Shown: one piece after another, positions 40,742 to 49,363 of the stretch
Position numbering within the stretch: position 1 is the first letter of the stretch
How the letters are laid out: each line of letters begins with the position of its first letter
Source of the DNA: Amycolatopsis palatopharyngis
Lineage (GTDB): Bacteria > Actinomycetota > Actinomycetes > Mycobacteriales > Pseudonocardiaceae
DNA: 64,000 nt
NCBI RefSeq assembly: GCF_003385185.1
Contig: NZ_PQHZ01000011.1
Location: 62,001-126,000, forward strand
Direction of reading: 5' to 3'
Position numbers and translations under genes: made by a program
Notes under the pieces: model-generated
Seen by the model: the letters and a program-made list of their open reading frames with translations, nothing else
Told to the model about the DNA's origin: nothing
Databases searched by the model: none

Positions 40742-41446
40742 GTGGAACTTGCCCCTCTCGTGACCCAGCACGTCGGAACACAGGCCTATGAGCGCCTGAA
40801 GCAGGCGATCATCGACTGCTCCATTGAACCCGGTGCGTTGTTGAGCGACCGCCACCTTTCAGAGCAACTCGGCGTCAGTCGCACGCCAGTGCGTGACGCG
40901 CTGCGGCAACTGGAGTCGACCGGGTTGGTAGTCCGGCGCGGCCGAGTTGGCTGGGCAGTTTCGGGTTTGGACGCAAAGGACGTCGCAGAAGTGTTCGAAC
41001 TCCGGCGCCTATTGGAGCCAGCAGGTCTATTTCGGATGGTGAAGTGGGATCGGGAGCGGCTTGCATGGTTCGTCTCCCTGTTCGACGAGTTCACGACCCC
41101 GATGGACCCCGAACGCATTGCCCGGTATCTGAAGGTGGACGACTACTTCCACCGGACGATCGTGGCGGCGGCAGAAAATCGGCGCCTCACCCAGGCCTAC
41201 GAGATCGTCTGCGTGCAACTCGATCGCTTCCGCCACTTCACGTCCTACCGCTACCACGGCCGGGTCGACCAAAGCCTCAGTGAACATCGCATGGTTTGCG
41301 AGGCACTTAGCCGCGGCGACGCCGAGGAGGCTGCGCGGTCGCTGGTCGCCCACATCTCTTCAGCGGAGGAAAAGCTCACCGCAATAGTCCAGGGCACAGT
41401 TACGGACCCGACCCTGGCACAGGCCAACCCTAAGGAAGCCGAATGA
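40742..41446 (+). CDS. GntR family regulator, FCD subgroup
   Basis: The protein has 234 residues. The winged helix has AYERLKQAIIDCSIEPGALL and LGVSRTPVRDALRQLESTG. The FCD domain has YLKVDDYFHRTIVAAAENRR and EHRMVCEALSRGDAEEAARS. No Shine-Dalgarno precedes the GTG, consistent with a leaderless message from the TATACC element. It is the first gene of the plus arm and overlaps dctP by 4 bp, so regulator and transporter are co-expressed. It probably represses the twelve-gene arm until an imported acid or intermediate binds. Confidence 0.92.
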   Translation: MELAPLVTQHVGTQAYERLKQAIIDCSIEPGALLSDRHLSEQLGVSRTPVRDALRQLESTGLVVRRGRVGWAVSGLDAKDVAEVFELRRLLEPAGLFRMVKWDRERLAWFVSLFDEFTTPMDPERIARYLKVDDYFHRTIVAAAENRRLTQAYEIVCVQLDRFRHFTSYRYHGRVDQSLSEHRMVCEALSRGDAEEAARSLVAHISSAEEKLTAIVQGTVTDPTLAQANPKEAE

Positions 41447-42462
41447 GGACACGAATTGCCGGGGTCATCGCAGTCACGGCGCTTGCGTTGAGCGCGTGTG
41501 GGGATGCCGACGGAGGCACCAGCGCAGGTGGTGAGAAAGTCACTATCAGGCTGGGCGTCGGCGACCCGGCGCAGTCCGCTGTCGGTGTCGCGGCGGAGCA
41601 CTTTGCCGACACGGTCAGTGAAAACAGTGGCGGTAACATTGAGGTGAAGGTGTTCCCGGACGGGACGCTGTTCGGCGGTGACCAGAATGCGGCCGTCAAC
41701 CAGGTCCAGAACGGCTCGATTGACGCCACAATCCTCTCCACCTCGGTGTACGCGTCCTTCGAGCCTCGGATGAACGCAATCAGTATGCCGTACCTGTTCG
41801 AGGACTTCGACCAGTACGTCGATTATCTCGAAGGAGAACCCGGGCAGATCCTCCTGGAGTCGCTGGGCAAGCTCGACACCGAGGGACTGGCCATGATGAC
41901 CAGGACCTTCCGGCAGACCACCAACTCCAAGCGGCCGATCACGCAGCCCTCCGACTTCCAGGGCCTCAAGATCCGCGTCCCGCAAAACGATCTGTGGGTG
42001 AAGACCTTCACGGCGTTCGGCGCCAATCCGACGCCGATGGACTTCACGGAGGTGTACAGCGCCCTGCAACTCGGCGCCATCGACGGACAGGAAAACCCCG
42101 TCGAGGTGCCCCTGGCCAACAAGTTCTACGAGGTCCAGGACTACCTTTCGCTGACCAACCACATCGTCGACGGATACATCCTCGCGATGAACCAGGAACT
42201 GTTCGACGGCCTCGCAGAGGAGGATCAGCAGGTTCTTCGGGAGGCTGCGCAGGAGACAGCGGACTTCAAGAGGCAGTTCGATGACGAGGAGGCTTCCAAG
42301 GCGATCGATCAGTTGGCGGCCGAGGGTATGGAGGTCAACGAACTCACTGCTAAGCAGCAGGCCGCGTTCGCTTCCGAGGCGGAGAAGCTGTACCCGCAGT
42401 TCGAGGGAATGATTGGAGCAGATTTCTTTCAGACCACGCTCGAGTTCGTTGGCCGAAGCTGA
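41443..42462 (+). CDS. dctP: TRAP transporter solute-binding lipoprotein DctP
   Basis: The protein has 339 residues. The lipobox LALSAC is at about residues 14-19. DctP landmarks: VTIRLGVGDPAQSAVGVAAE, PYLFEDFDQYVDYLEGEPGQ, DFQGLKIRVPQNDLWVKTFT (ligand-carboxylate Arg), ANPTPMDFTEVYSALQLGAI and DGQENPVEVPL. It delivers a carboxylate or sugar acid to DctQM encoded immediately downstream. It overlaps the regulator upstream by 4 bp and dctQ by one base. The cargo is not deducible from sequence alone. Confidence 0.93.
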   Translation: MRTRIAGVIAVTALALSACGDADGGTSAGGEKVTIRLGVGDPAQSAVGVAAEHFADTVSENSGGNIEVKVFPDGTLFGGDQNAAVNQVQNGSIDATILSTSVYASFEPRMNAISMPYLFEDFDQYVDYLEGEPGQILLESLGKLDTEGLAMMTRTFRQTTNSKRPITQPSDFQGLKIRVPQNDLWVKTFTAFGANPTPMDFTEVYSALQLGAIDGQENPVEVPLANKFYEVQDYLSLTNHIVDGYILAMNQELFDGLAEEDQQVLREAAQETADFKRQFDDEEASKAIDQLAAEGMEVNELTAKQQAAFASEAEKLYPQFEGMIGADFFQTTLEFVGRS

Positions 42463-43103
42463 TGTTCGACGATGGCCACCGCCGCGATAAGCAGGTAACC
42501 GGGCGGCGAGATGGTGGCAACAACTCACCCTCTGGCACGTCACCTCCTGACAGTGGTCCCCCTATCGAGGAGACAGGCGAGCACTACGCGCTGGGCAGCG
42601 CACGACTGCAGCCCCACGGCCCGCTCTGGAAGGTCGTCGACGCGCTTGTCCTGGTAGGTGTCGGCGGCATGGTCCTGACGGTCGCGTTGCAGGTGGTGTC
42701 GCGTGGGCTCGGAGCCTCGATCCCATGGACCGAGGAAGTAACGCGAATCCTCTTCATCTACGCCACCTTCATGGGTCTGGCCGCCGGCTTCCGACACGCA
42801 GAGCATGCCCGCATCGCGTTCGTAATCGGCAAGCTGCCACGCGTGGGGCAACGGCTCACCGTCCACCTCTACGTTGCCGCGACAGTCACGTTCTTTCTCA
42901 TCGTGGGGGTCAAAGGCTGGGAGCTGGTGGTACAGCAGTTCAACAGTCAGGAGCGGACACCTGCTCTCGGGCTCGGGATGTATCTAGTTACGCTGCCGAT
43001 CGTCGGCTCCGCCGTGCTCGCGATCGTCGCTGTGATCCAGTCCGTTTATCGCTCGCCCAAACTGCGCGAGCGGCTCGAGCGGGGGGAGATGACGACGGTA
43101 TGA
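42462..43103 (+). CDS. dctQ: TRAP transporter small permease DctQ
   Basis: The protein has 213 residues. An unusually long hydrophilic N-terminus (about 55 residues, rich in Gly, Asp and Pro) precedes four membrane segments. The DctQ core is LQVVSRGLGASIPWTEEVTR then ILFIYATFMGLAAGFRHAEH. It bridges DctP and DctM. It starts in a TGATG overlap with dctP and ends in an ATGA overlap with dctM, so the subunits are translationally coupled. Confidence 0.9.
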   Translation: MFDDGHRRDKQVTGRRDGGNNSPSGTSPPDSGPPIEETGEHYALGSARLQPHGPLWKVVDALVLVGVGGMVLTVALQVVSRGLGASIPWTEEVTRILFIYATFMGLAAGFRHAEHARIAFVIGKLPRVGQRLTVHLYVAATVTFFLIVGVKGWELVVQQFNSQERTPALGLGMYLVTLPIVGSAVLAIVAVIQSVYRSPKLRERLERGEMTTV

Positions 43104-44377
43104 GTTACACGCTGATCGCGATCTTCTCAGTCCTGGCCCTGCTCGGCGTGCCCCTCGCCGTCTCGCTGGGCATCGGTGTCGCCGTGACCCTTGTGATCTT
43201 CGACCTGCCGCTATCCCTTGTCCCGCAGGCGATGTACACGTCGATGAACAGTTTCGTGCTCGTCGCTGTGCCGCTTTTCATCCTGGCGGGCAACGTCATG
43301 TCGATGGGTGGCATCGCCGACAGGATATTTGCTGCCGCAGACTCCGTGGTGGGGCGGTGGCGTGGAGGCCTCGGGCACGTCAACGTCGTGGCCAGCACGA
43401 TCTTCGGTGGCATGTCCGGCTCATCCGTCGCGGACGTCGGAAGCCTAGGTGCCATCGAGATCAAAGCGATGACAGACTACAAGTATCCACGGCCCTACGC
43501 CGCATCCATCACGATGGTCACCTCGGTGCTCTCGTCGGTCGTCCCTCCCAGCATCATTATGATCATCGCGGCCGCTACGGCCGGTGTGTCAGTGGGCGGC
43601 GCACTCGCCGGAGGCATTGGTCCGGCAGTCCTGTTCATTGCAGGATTCATGGCCGTGAACTACGTGCTGTCTGTCCGGCACGGATATGGGACGGTCTCGA
43701 AAAAGTCCAAGCGTGAAGTCGCGCGGTGCCTCCTCGTCGCCGTACCGGCGCTGGGCGCACCGGTGATCATCCTCATCAGCATCTTCAGTGGTGTGGTGAC
43801 CCCTACCGAGGGGGCTGGTCTGGCCGTTGTGTACAGCCTTCTGGTGGGGTTCGTGCTTTATCGCGAGATGAAAGGGCGTGATGTACCGACGATCCTCATC
43901 CGGTCTGGCGTGACCACTGGCACGGTGCTGTTCATCGCGATGGTTGCGAGTATCGCGGCCTACATCTTCACGATCGACGGCCTGCCGGTGCGGATCAGTG
44001 ATGCTGTCCTGGGGATATCGGAAAACCCCATGGTCGTCATGCTCGTCATCGGTGTTCTGCTGGTCCTGATCGGCACCGTAATGGACGTCATCGCGGCGAT
44101 CCTGATCCTCGTACCCGTCCTGATGCCGACAGTCGAGCAGGTCGGCATCGATCCGCTCCACTTCGTGGTGTTCCTGGTGGCCTGCCTGTCCATGGGCCTC
44201 GTCACGCCACCGGTGGGCGTAGCCCTCTTCGCCACCTCCCATATCAGCAGACTCAGCATCGAGCGCGTCGCGTCGGCGAGCCGGTGGTTCTACGTGGTGA
44301 TGATCGTTGTCCTCGCCCTGCTCGCAGTCATTCCGCAGGTCACCCTGTGGCCGGTCGAGTTCCTGACTGGACATTGA
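43100..44377 (+). CDS. dctM: TRAP transporter large permease DctM
   Basis: The protein has 425 residues and about twelve membrane segments. Motifs include PLFILAGNVMSMGGIADRIF, VNVVASTIFGGMSGSSVADV, VLSSVVPPSIIMIIAAATAG and LVACLSMGLVTPPVGVALFA. It forms the ion-driven import pathway for the DctP cargo. The frame of the next gene opens inside its 3-prime end, but that gene's true start is taken 41 bp after this stop. Confidence 0.93.
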   Translation: MSYTLIAIFSVLALLGVPLAVSLGIGVAVTLVIFDLPLSLVPQAMYTSMNSFVLVAVPLFILAGNVMSMGGIADRIFAAADSVVGRWRGGLGHVNVVASTIFGGMSGSSVADVGSLGAIEIKAMTDYKYPRPYAASITMVTSVLSSVVPPSIIMIIAAATAGVSVGGALAGGIGPAVLFIAGFMAVNYVLSVRHGYGTVSKKSKREVARCLLVAVPALGAPVIILISIFSGVVTPTEGAGLAVVYSLLVGFVLYREMKGRDVPTILIRSGVTTGTVLFIAMVASIAAYIFTIDGLPVRISDAVLGISENPMVVMLVIGVLLVLIGTVMDVIAAILILVPVLMPTVEQVGIDPLHFVVFLVACLSMGLVTPPVGVALFATSHISRLSIERVASASRWFYVVMIVVLALLAVIPQVTLWPVEFLTGH

Positions 44378-44418
44378 CCGAACTGACCCTCGACGACGCC
44401 AAGGAAAGGCATCCCTTT

Positions 44419-45219
44419 ATGCACCTCGGTAGGCAGATTCGCCTGCGTCGCATACTCGGCAACACCGGGCGGCTTGTAGGAATCACTATGGACCACCCGA
44501 TCGCCCGCGGTGTGCTTCCCGGATTGTCTGATGTGGAGGCCGCACTCGCAGCCGTCGCCAGCGGCCGCCCCGATTCCATCACCCTGCAGAAGGGCATCGC
44601 CTCCCGGTGCTTCGCGCCATACGCCGCCGACATCGCTCTCATTCTCAAGTCGACCTCGTACTCGCCATACCACCAGAACATGGACGTCCCAACAGCTACC
44701 GTTGACGAAGCTCTGCGCCTCGGTGCGGAGGCCATCTCCGTCGGGGTGCTCGTCGGCAGCGAGCTGCAGGCGGCGCAGATCACCCATTTGGGCGCGGTGA
44801 GCCGTGAGGCGGATGCGGCCGGATTGCCCTTGGTGGCCCACATCTACCCCCGCGGGGCCGATCTGCCCGGTGAGCGGCTCTCCGCCGACAATGTCTCGTA
44901 CGCCGTGCGTGTCGGCGCGGAGCTCGGTGTGGACGTGGTCAAGACCGAGTGGACCGGTAGTGCGGAAACATTCGCGCAGGTCGTCGAAGCTGGCGGCCCC
45001 GCACGAGTCGTCCTGGCCGGAGGCAACCCGGGTCGCGACATCCGCGACTACTTCCAGATGACCGCGGATGCACTCTCGGCGGGTGCGGCAGGTGCGACTT
45101 ACGGACGGTTCGTCTGGGGACACGTCCGCCCAGGGCGTGTCGTTGAGGCACTGCACAAGCTGATCCACGACGGGGCATCGGTAGATGACGCGGTTGCCCA
45201 CGTGGATCAGGGGCTATGA
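44419..45219 (+). CDS. DhnA/DeoC-family class I aldolase
   Basis: The protein has 266 residues in a TIM barrel. MHLGRQIRLRRI, then LVGITMDHPIARGVLPGLSD (conserved Asp-His near strand 1), ITLQKGIASRCFAP, VGVLVGSELQAAQITHLGAV, AHIYPRGADLP, and GVDVVKTEWTGS (Schiff-base Lys) identify the fructose-bisphosphate aldolase class I (DhnA) / LsrF group. Such enzymes cleave ketose-1-phosphates or related phosphorylated ketoses. With an FGGY kinase and zinc dehydrogenase in the same operon, cleavage of a ketose phosphate to DHAP plus an aldehyde is the best guess. AAAGG lies ten bases before the ATG. Confidence 0.82.
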   Translation: MHLGRQIRLRRILGNTGRLVGITMDHPIARGVLPGLSDVEAALAAVASGRPDSITLQKGIASRCFAPYAADIALILKSTSYSPYHQNMDVPTATVDEALRLGAEAISVGVLVGSELQAAQITHLGAVSREADAAGLPLVAHIYPRGADLPGERLSADNVSYAVRVGAELGVDVVKTEWTGSAETFAQVVEAGGPARVVLAGGNPGRDIRDYFQMTADALSAGAAGATYGRFVWGHVRPGRVVEALHKLIHDGASVDDAVAHVDQGL

Positions 45220-46259
45220 GCGCAACCATGCAGGCTGCTGTCCTGCACGCCGCCGGTCACCTCCAAGTCGACATGGTTCCAACGCCGGAGCCAGGCCAGG
45301 GAGAAGTAGTGCTCCATGTGGGCGCGAACACCCTTTGCGGGACCGATCTGCGAATCCTTCGCGGAGAGAAGACTCGCGGCGTCCGCTTCCCCTCCGTCCT
45401 TGGACACGAGTTCGCTGGAACCGTGGCCGCCGTCGGGGCGGACGTCCAGGGTTTCGCCGAGGGTGACAAGGCGGCCATGTGCCCCGTTATTCCGTGCAGG
45501 CGATGTGTACATTGCCTCCACGACCGCGAGAATGTCTGTGCCAACCGCCGTGCGATGGGTTACGAGTACGATGGCGGTCTCGCCGAGTACGTGCGGATTC
45601 CTGCTGAGGCCATGTCCGCCGGAAACCTGTTCCCGGCCGACGCGGACATCCCGTTGGAGCAGCTCGCTCTGGCTGAGCCCCTGGCCTGTACCGTGAACGG
45701 GCACCGCCGTTCGGGTATCCGGTTGGGCGATGTCGTACTCGTCATCGGAGCCGGGCCGATCGGCCTTCTGCATCTGCAGCTCGCCCGTCGTGCGGGCGCA
45801 TCCGCTGTCATCGTCAGCGAGCCGTCACCGTCTCGGCGAGCAGTGGCCGCGGAGCTCGGGGCCTCTCACGTCGTCGCTCCAACCGAGCTTGCCGACACAG
45901 TGGAGGCGCTTACGGGCAGGACTGGGGTCGACGCCAGCATTGTCTGCATCGGGATTCCGCAGTTGGTGAATGACGCCATCGCACTGACCCGTAAGGCCGG
46001 CAACGTCAACATCTTCGCTGGGCTCGCCGGGGACGGGCGTGTCGACATCCCTGCCAATGAGATCCACTACAAGGAACTCGTCGTCACCGGCACCTCCGCC
46101 ATGCATCGACGCGACTACGAGCAGGCGCTCCGTCTGATCGGCAACGGTGACGTGGATGTCGCTAGCCTAGTCACAGACAAGATTCCGCTGGCAAGCGTCG
46201 TCGAGGCGTTCGACCTCGCGCAGTCCGGCACGGGGATCAAGGTAGCGGTGGTGCCGTGA
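45216..46259 (+). CDS. Zinc-dependent alcohol (polyol/sugar) dehydrogenase
   Basis: The protein has 347 residues of the medium-chain dehydrogenase superfamily. The catalytic zinc site is NTLCGTDLRILRG and VLGHEFAGTV. The structural zinc site is intact as PCRRCVHCLHDRENVC (four Cys). The Rossmann motif is VVLVIGAGPIGLLHLQLARR. The sequence is of the sorbitol/threonine-dehydrogenase type. It probably oxidises an imported polyol or sugar acid to a ketose before phosphorylation. It overlaps its two neighbours by 4 bp each, in tight coupling with aldolase and kinase. Confidence 0.9.
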   Translation: MSATMQAAVLHAAGHLQVDMVPTPEPGQGEVVLHVGANTLCGTDLRILRGEKTRGVRFPSVLGHEFAGTVAAVGADVQGFAEGDKAAMCPVIPCRRCVHCLHDRENVCANRRAMGYEYDGGLAEYVRIPAEAMSAGNLFPADADIPLEQLALAEPLACTVNGHRRSGIRLGDVVLVIGAGPIGLLHLQLARRAGASAVIVSEPSPSRRAVAAELGASHVVAPTELADTVEALTGRTGVDASIVCIGIPQLVNDAIALTRKAGNVNIFAGLAGDGRVDIPANEIHYKELVVTGTSAMHRRDYEQALRLIGNGDVDVASLVTDKIPLASVVEAFDLAQSGTGIKVAVVP

Positions 46260-47815
46260 CAGTGGCATACGCCGCAAAGACCGCTCTGCTCGGCCTCGAC
46301 GTGGGGACGAGCTCGGTCAAGGCTGGCCTGTTCACGCCTGACGGAGGGGCGCTGCACAGGCACAGGGTCTCTCTAAACGTCCGGTCTCCGTGGCCTGGGC
46401 ACCTCGAGCTCGACGCCGACGAGGTGTGGAACGCTGTGACCTCCGCTGCCCGCGCGGTATTGGCGCGCGCGGACGGGATTTCGGTGGAGGCAATCGGAGT
46501 CGCGGCAGCGGCCCCGACGCCTGTGCTGATGGGCCATGACGGACAGGCCATGTCTCCGATCTGCACCTTCGCCGACTCACGAGCCGCACGTGACCTCGCG
46601 TCGTTCGCAGAACGGGTCGATGCGGAGGCGTACCAAAGATTGACAGGCAACCCGATCGCGGTGCCGACGTGCTCCCTTCTGACGGGCCTGCGACTGGCCT
46701 CGACGCTGGCCAGCGAGCCGCTCTGGTTCGGTCACCTCGCCAGCCTGGTCGTCTACCGGCTAACCGGGCGCTGGGTCATGGACCCGACGAACGCCGCCTT
46801 CACCGGTGCCCTCGACATCGCACAGCCTGGCACCTGGTCGTCCGAGGCGGTGCCGTTGCTCGAAGCGCCATCGCTGAGACTGCCGGAGCTGGTCCCGTCG
46901 GCAGAGGCCGCCGGACGGCTGACGGACGACGCGATGCGACAGCTCGGGCTCTCCTCCTCCGCGGTCGTCGCGGCCGGCTGCGCGGACACGGCGGCGGCCG
47001 CGCTGGCCGTCGCCTGTGTGGAGAACGGTGACGCATTCGAGTCCGTAGGGACTTCCGGCGTGCTCACCGTGTGTCGCGACAAGCCGCCGGCCGCCAAGCA
47101 CGCGATGAATCGCCCGCATGTGGTCCCCGGCCGCTGGCTGTCGCACGCCGCGATGTCCTCCAGCGGCGCGGCCGTGTCGTGGCTCCGCGAACGGGTGCTG
47201 CCCGACACGCCCAGCGCTCGTAGCCTCGCAGACATCAGCGAACTCGCCGAGTCCGCGCCCGCCGGTTGTGGCGGAGTGGTATTCCTGCCGTACTTGGCAG
47301 GTGAACGCAGCCCCGTATGGGATTCCACCGCCCGTGGAGCGTGGGTTGGAATGTCCCTGGAAACGACCACATCACATCTCACCCGGTCGGTTTTCGAAGG
47401 CGCTGCCTACGGTCTGCGTCAGCTTCTCGAACTCGAGACCGGGCTGACCGGAGACGCGGTAACGGAACTCCTGTCGGTGGGTGGTGGCACGAATAGTGCC
47501 TTCTGGTCCTCGATCAAAGCCGACGTCACCGGCCGTGTCATCCACCGGGCAGCCAACGGGGACGTCGCAGCGCGCGGTGCCGCCATGCTCGCCGCGTGCG
47601 CGCTCGGCGTGCATGATGGCCCCTTGGCCGCCGCACGGTCGGCGGCGCGGATACCGACTTCCCGGATTGCCCCGTCGACGGTCACGAGCATCCGTGAGAC
47701 GTATGACGTGATGTATGGCGTCTACACACGACTCTACCCGGCCCTTAAGCCCCTCTTCGCTTCCTTGAACAACGCTGACCAGCATGGGCCGCGGCGCGGC
47801 CGACTAGCCGACTGA
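46256..47815 (+). CDS. FGGY family carbohydrate kinase (xylulokinase-like)
   Basis: The protein has 519 residues in two actin-fold domains. TALLGLDVGTSSVKAGLFTP is the N-terminal phosphate loop. Further FGGY markers are AVVAAGCADTAAAALAVACV, ESVGTSGVLTVCRDKPP, FLPYLAGERSPVWDSTARGA (the second FGGY signature area) and LSVGGGTNSAFWSSIKADVT. It phosphorylates a ketose or polyol using ATP; position of phosphorylation is unknown. With the DhnA aldolase, a 1-phosphate product is plausible. GTG start in a GTGA overlap with the zinc dehydrogenase. Confidence 0.9.
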   Translation: MTVAYAAKTALLGLDVGTSSVKAGLFTPDGGALHRHRVSLNVRSPWPGHLELDADEVWNAVTSAARAVLARADGISVEAIGVAAAAPTPVLMGHDGQAMSPICTFADSRAARDLASFAERVDAEAYQRLTGNPIAVPTCSLLTGLRLASTLASEPLWFGHLASLVVYRLTGRWVMDPTNAAFTGALDIAQPGTWSSEAVPLLEAPSLRLPELVPSAEAAGRLTDDAMRQLGLSSSAVVAAGCADTAAAALAVACVENGDAFESVGTSGVLTVCRDKPPAAKHAMNRPHVVPGRWLSHAAMSSSGAAVSWLRERVLPDTPSARSLADISELAESAPAGCGGVVFLPYLAGERSPVWDSTARGAWVGMSLETTTSHLTRSVFEGAAYGLRQLLELETGLTGDAVTELLSVGGGTNSAFWSSIKADVTGRVIHRAANGDVAARGAAMLAACALGVHDGPLAAARSAARIPTSRIAPSTVTSIRETYDVMYGVYTRLYPALKPLFASLNNADQHGPRRGRLAD

Positions 47816-47847
47816 CACACCGATCACCAACCTCGAAGGAGACTGCT

Positions 47848-49314
47848 GTGTGGAATCCCCCTAGCTCCCCGTGGCGCAGCTACATCGCTGGCCAGTGGAC
47901 CGCCACCGCAGACGCGCGCCAGTACGAGATCACCGACCCGGGACGCAACAGCGAGACAGTCTCTCGATACCTGTTGGCCACAACAGCAGAAGCCGAGCGA
48001 GCTGCCGAAGCGGCACGCGACGCGCTGACAGTGTGGACAGCGACGACGGCGAGTGAACGCAGCGACTTGGTCTACGGGCTGGTCGAACTGTGGCACGACC
48101 ACGCCGAGGACATCGCGCAGATCGTGTCCCTGGAAATGGGCAAGCCACTCTCGGAGTCGCGCAGCGAGGCCCAGCGAGCTATCTCCGAGATGCGCTTCTG
48201 GGCAGGGGAGGCACTTCGTCTCGGCGACCGCACCTTCCCGAGCACCCGCCGCAATACCGATGTGTATACGGTCCGGGAGCCTATCGGTCCGGTCGCGGCC
48301 ATCACACCGTGGAACTTCCCGATCCTCAGTCCACTGCGCAAGGTCGTTCCTGCCCTGGTCTGTGGGTGCCCCGTGGTCCTGAAGCCCGCGCTGCAGGCTC
48401 CGGGCGCGTCGCTGTACGTCGCCGGCATGCTCCACGAACTCGGCGTACCGGCCGGTGTGTTCAACCTGCTCATCGGTGGCGGCGCGGACGTCGGCGCCGC
48501 CCTGACCGCTCATTCCGCGATCCAGGGCATCACGTTCACCGGCTCCACCGACGTCGGTCTGCAGATCGCCGGCAACGCAGCCAGTCGCAACGTCAAGCTG
48601 CAGCTGGAGATGGGCGGCAAGAACGCAGCCGTGGTCTCGTCCTATGCCGATATTCCACATGCTGCCGCAGAGATCTCCGCAGCGGCGTTCGCCGTTGCCG
48701 GTCAGCGATGCACGGCGATCAGTCGAGTGATCGTCACCCCTGAAGTGCGGGAGGAGCTTGAGCAGGCGCTCGTGGAGCGGGCCGAGGCGCTGCGTGTCGG
48801 CCACGGCAGTGACGAAGGCACCATGATGGGCCCGATCGTCAGCAAGGACCAGTTCGAGAAGGTCCACGCTTCAGTACAGGCTGGCGTCCGGGAGGGGGCC
48901 AGGGTGCTGACCGGTGGCGACCCCCTAAGCGGCGACGCGTACAGCAACGGCTACTACTACCCCGCGACCATCGTCACCGACGTGCCGCGCAAGAGCACAC
49001 TCGCCTGCGAAGAGGTCTTCGGGCCGGTGCTGTCCATCATCACCGTGCAGGACTTCGAGGAGGCGATCGACGTGACAAACGAGACCCGCTACGGGCTGGC
49101 CGCTTCGGTGTTCACCGACGACATGAACCTGTCGCACTCGTTTGTCACCCGAAGCCAGAGCGGGATGGTCCACGTGAACCACGGCACCACATCCGAGGGC
49201 CAGGTGCCCTTCGGCGGCGTCAAGCAGTCTGGTCAGGGCGCGTACGGGATTGGCGACACCTCGAAGGATTTCTTCACCAACCTCAAGGCTGTTTACCACG
49301 CCCACCGTCCCTGA
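47848..49314 (+). CDS. NAD(P)-dependent aldehyde dehydrogenase
   Basis: The protein has 488 residues. Full aldehyde-dehydrogenase motifs are present: ITPWNFPILSPLRKVVPALV, ITFTGSTDVGLQIAG, LQLEMGGKNAAVV (general base Glu), AGQRCTAISRVIV (nucleophile Cys), EEVFGPVLSII and PFGGVKQSGQG. It oxidises an aldehyde to the acid, presumably the aldehyde released by the aldolase two genes upstream, for example glycolaldehyde to glycolate. GAAGGAGA five bases before the GTG start at 47848 is an excellent ribosome site. Confidence 0.93.
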   Translation: MWNPPSSPWRSYIAGQWTATADARQYEITDPGRNSETVSRYLLATTAEAERAAEAARDALTVWTATTASERSDLVYGLVELWHDHAEDIAQIVSLEMGKPLSESRSEAQRAISEMRFWAGEALRLGDRTFPSTRRNTDVYTVREPIGPVAAITPWNFPILSPLRKVVPALVCGCPVVLKPALQAPGASLYVAGMLHELGVPAGVFNLLIGGGADVGAALTAHSAIQGITFTGSTDVGLQIAGNAASRNVKLQLEMGGKNAAVVSSYADIPHAAAEISAAAFAVAGQRCTAISRVIVTPEVREELEQALVERAEALRVGHGSDEGTMMGPIVSKDQFEKVHASVQAGVREGARVLTGGDPLSGDAYSNGYYYPATIVTDVPRKSTLACEEVFGPVLSIITVQDFEEAIDVTNETRYGLAASVFTDDMNLSHSFVTRSQSGMVHVNHGTTSEGQVPFGGVKQSGQGAYGIGDTSKDFFTNLKAVYHAHRP

Positions 49315-49363
49315 CCCAGTCGGCTGGAAACCCACCAGCCACAGACCCGCGAAAGGAATGGAC

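Noticed and set aside
40400-40855. Minus-strand frame between the two GntR genes
   Set aside because: It overlaps the start of the plus-arm regulator and its operator, and its sequence matches no family.
41251-42543. A 430-codon minus-strand frame opposite dctP
   Set aside because: It is antisense to an obvious TRAP binding protein and shows no family features.
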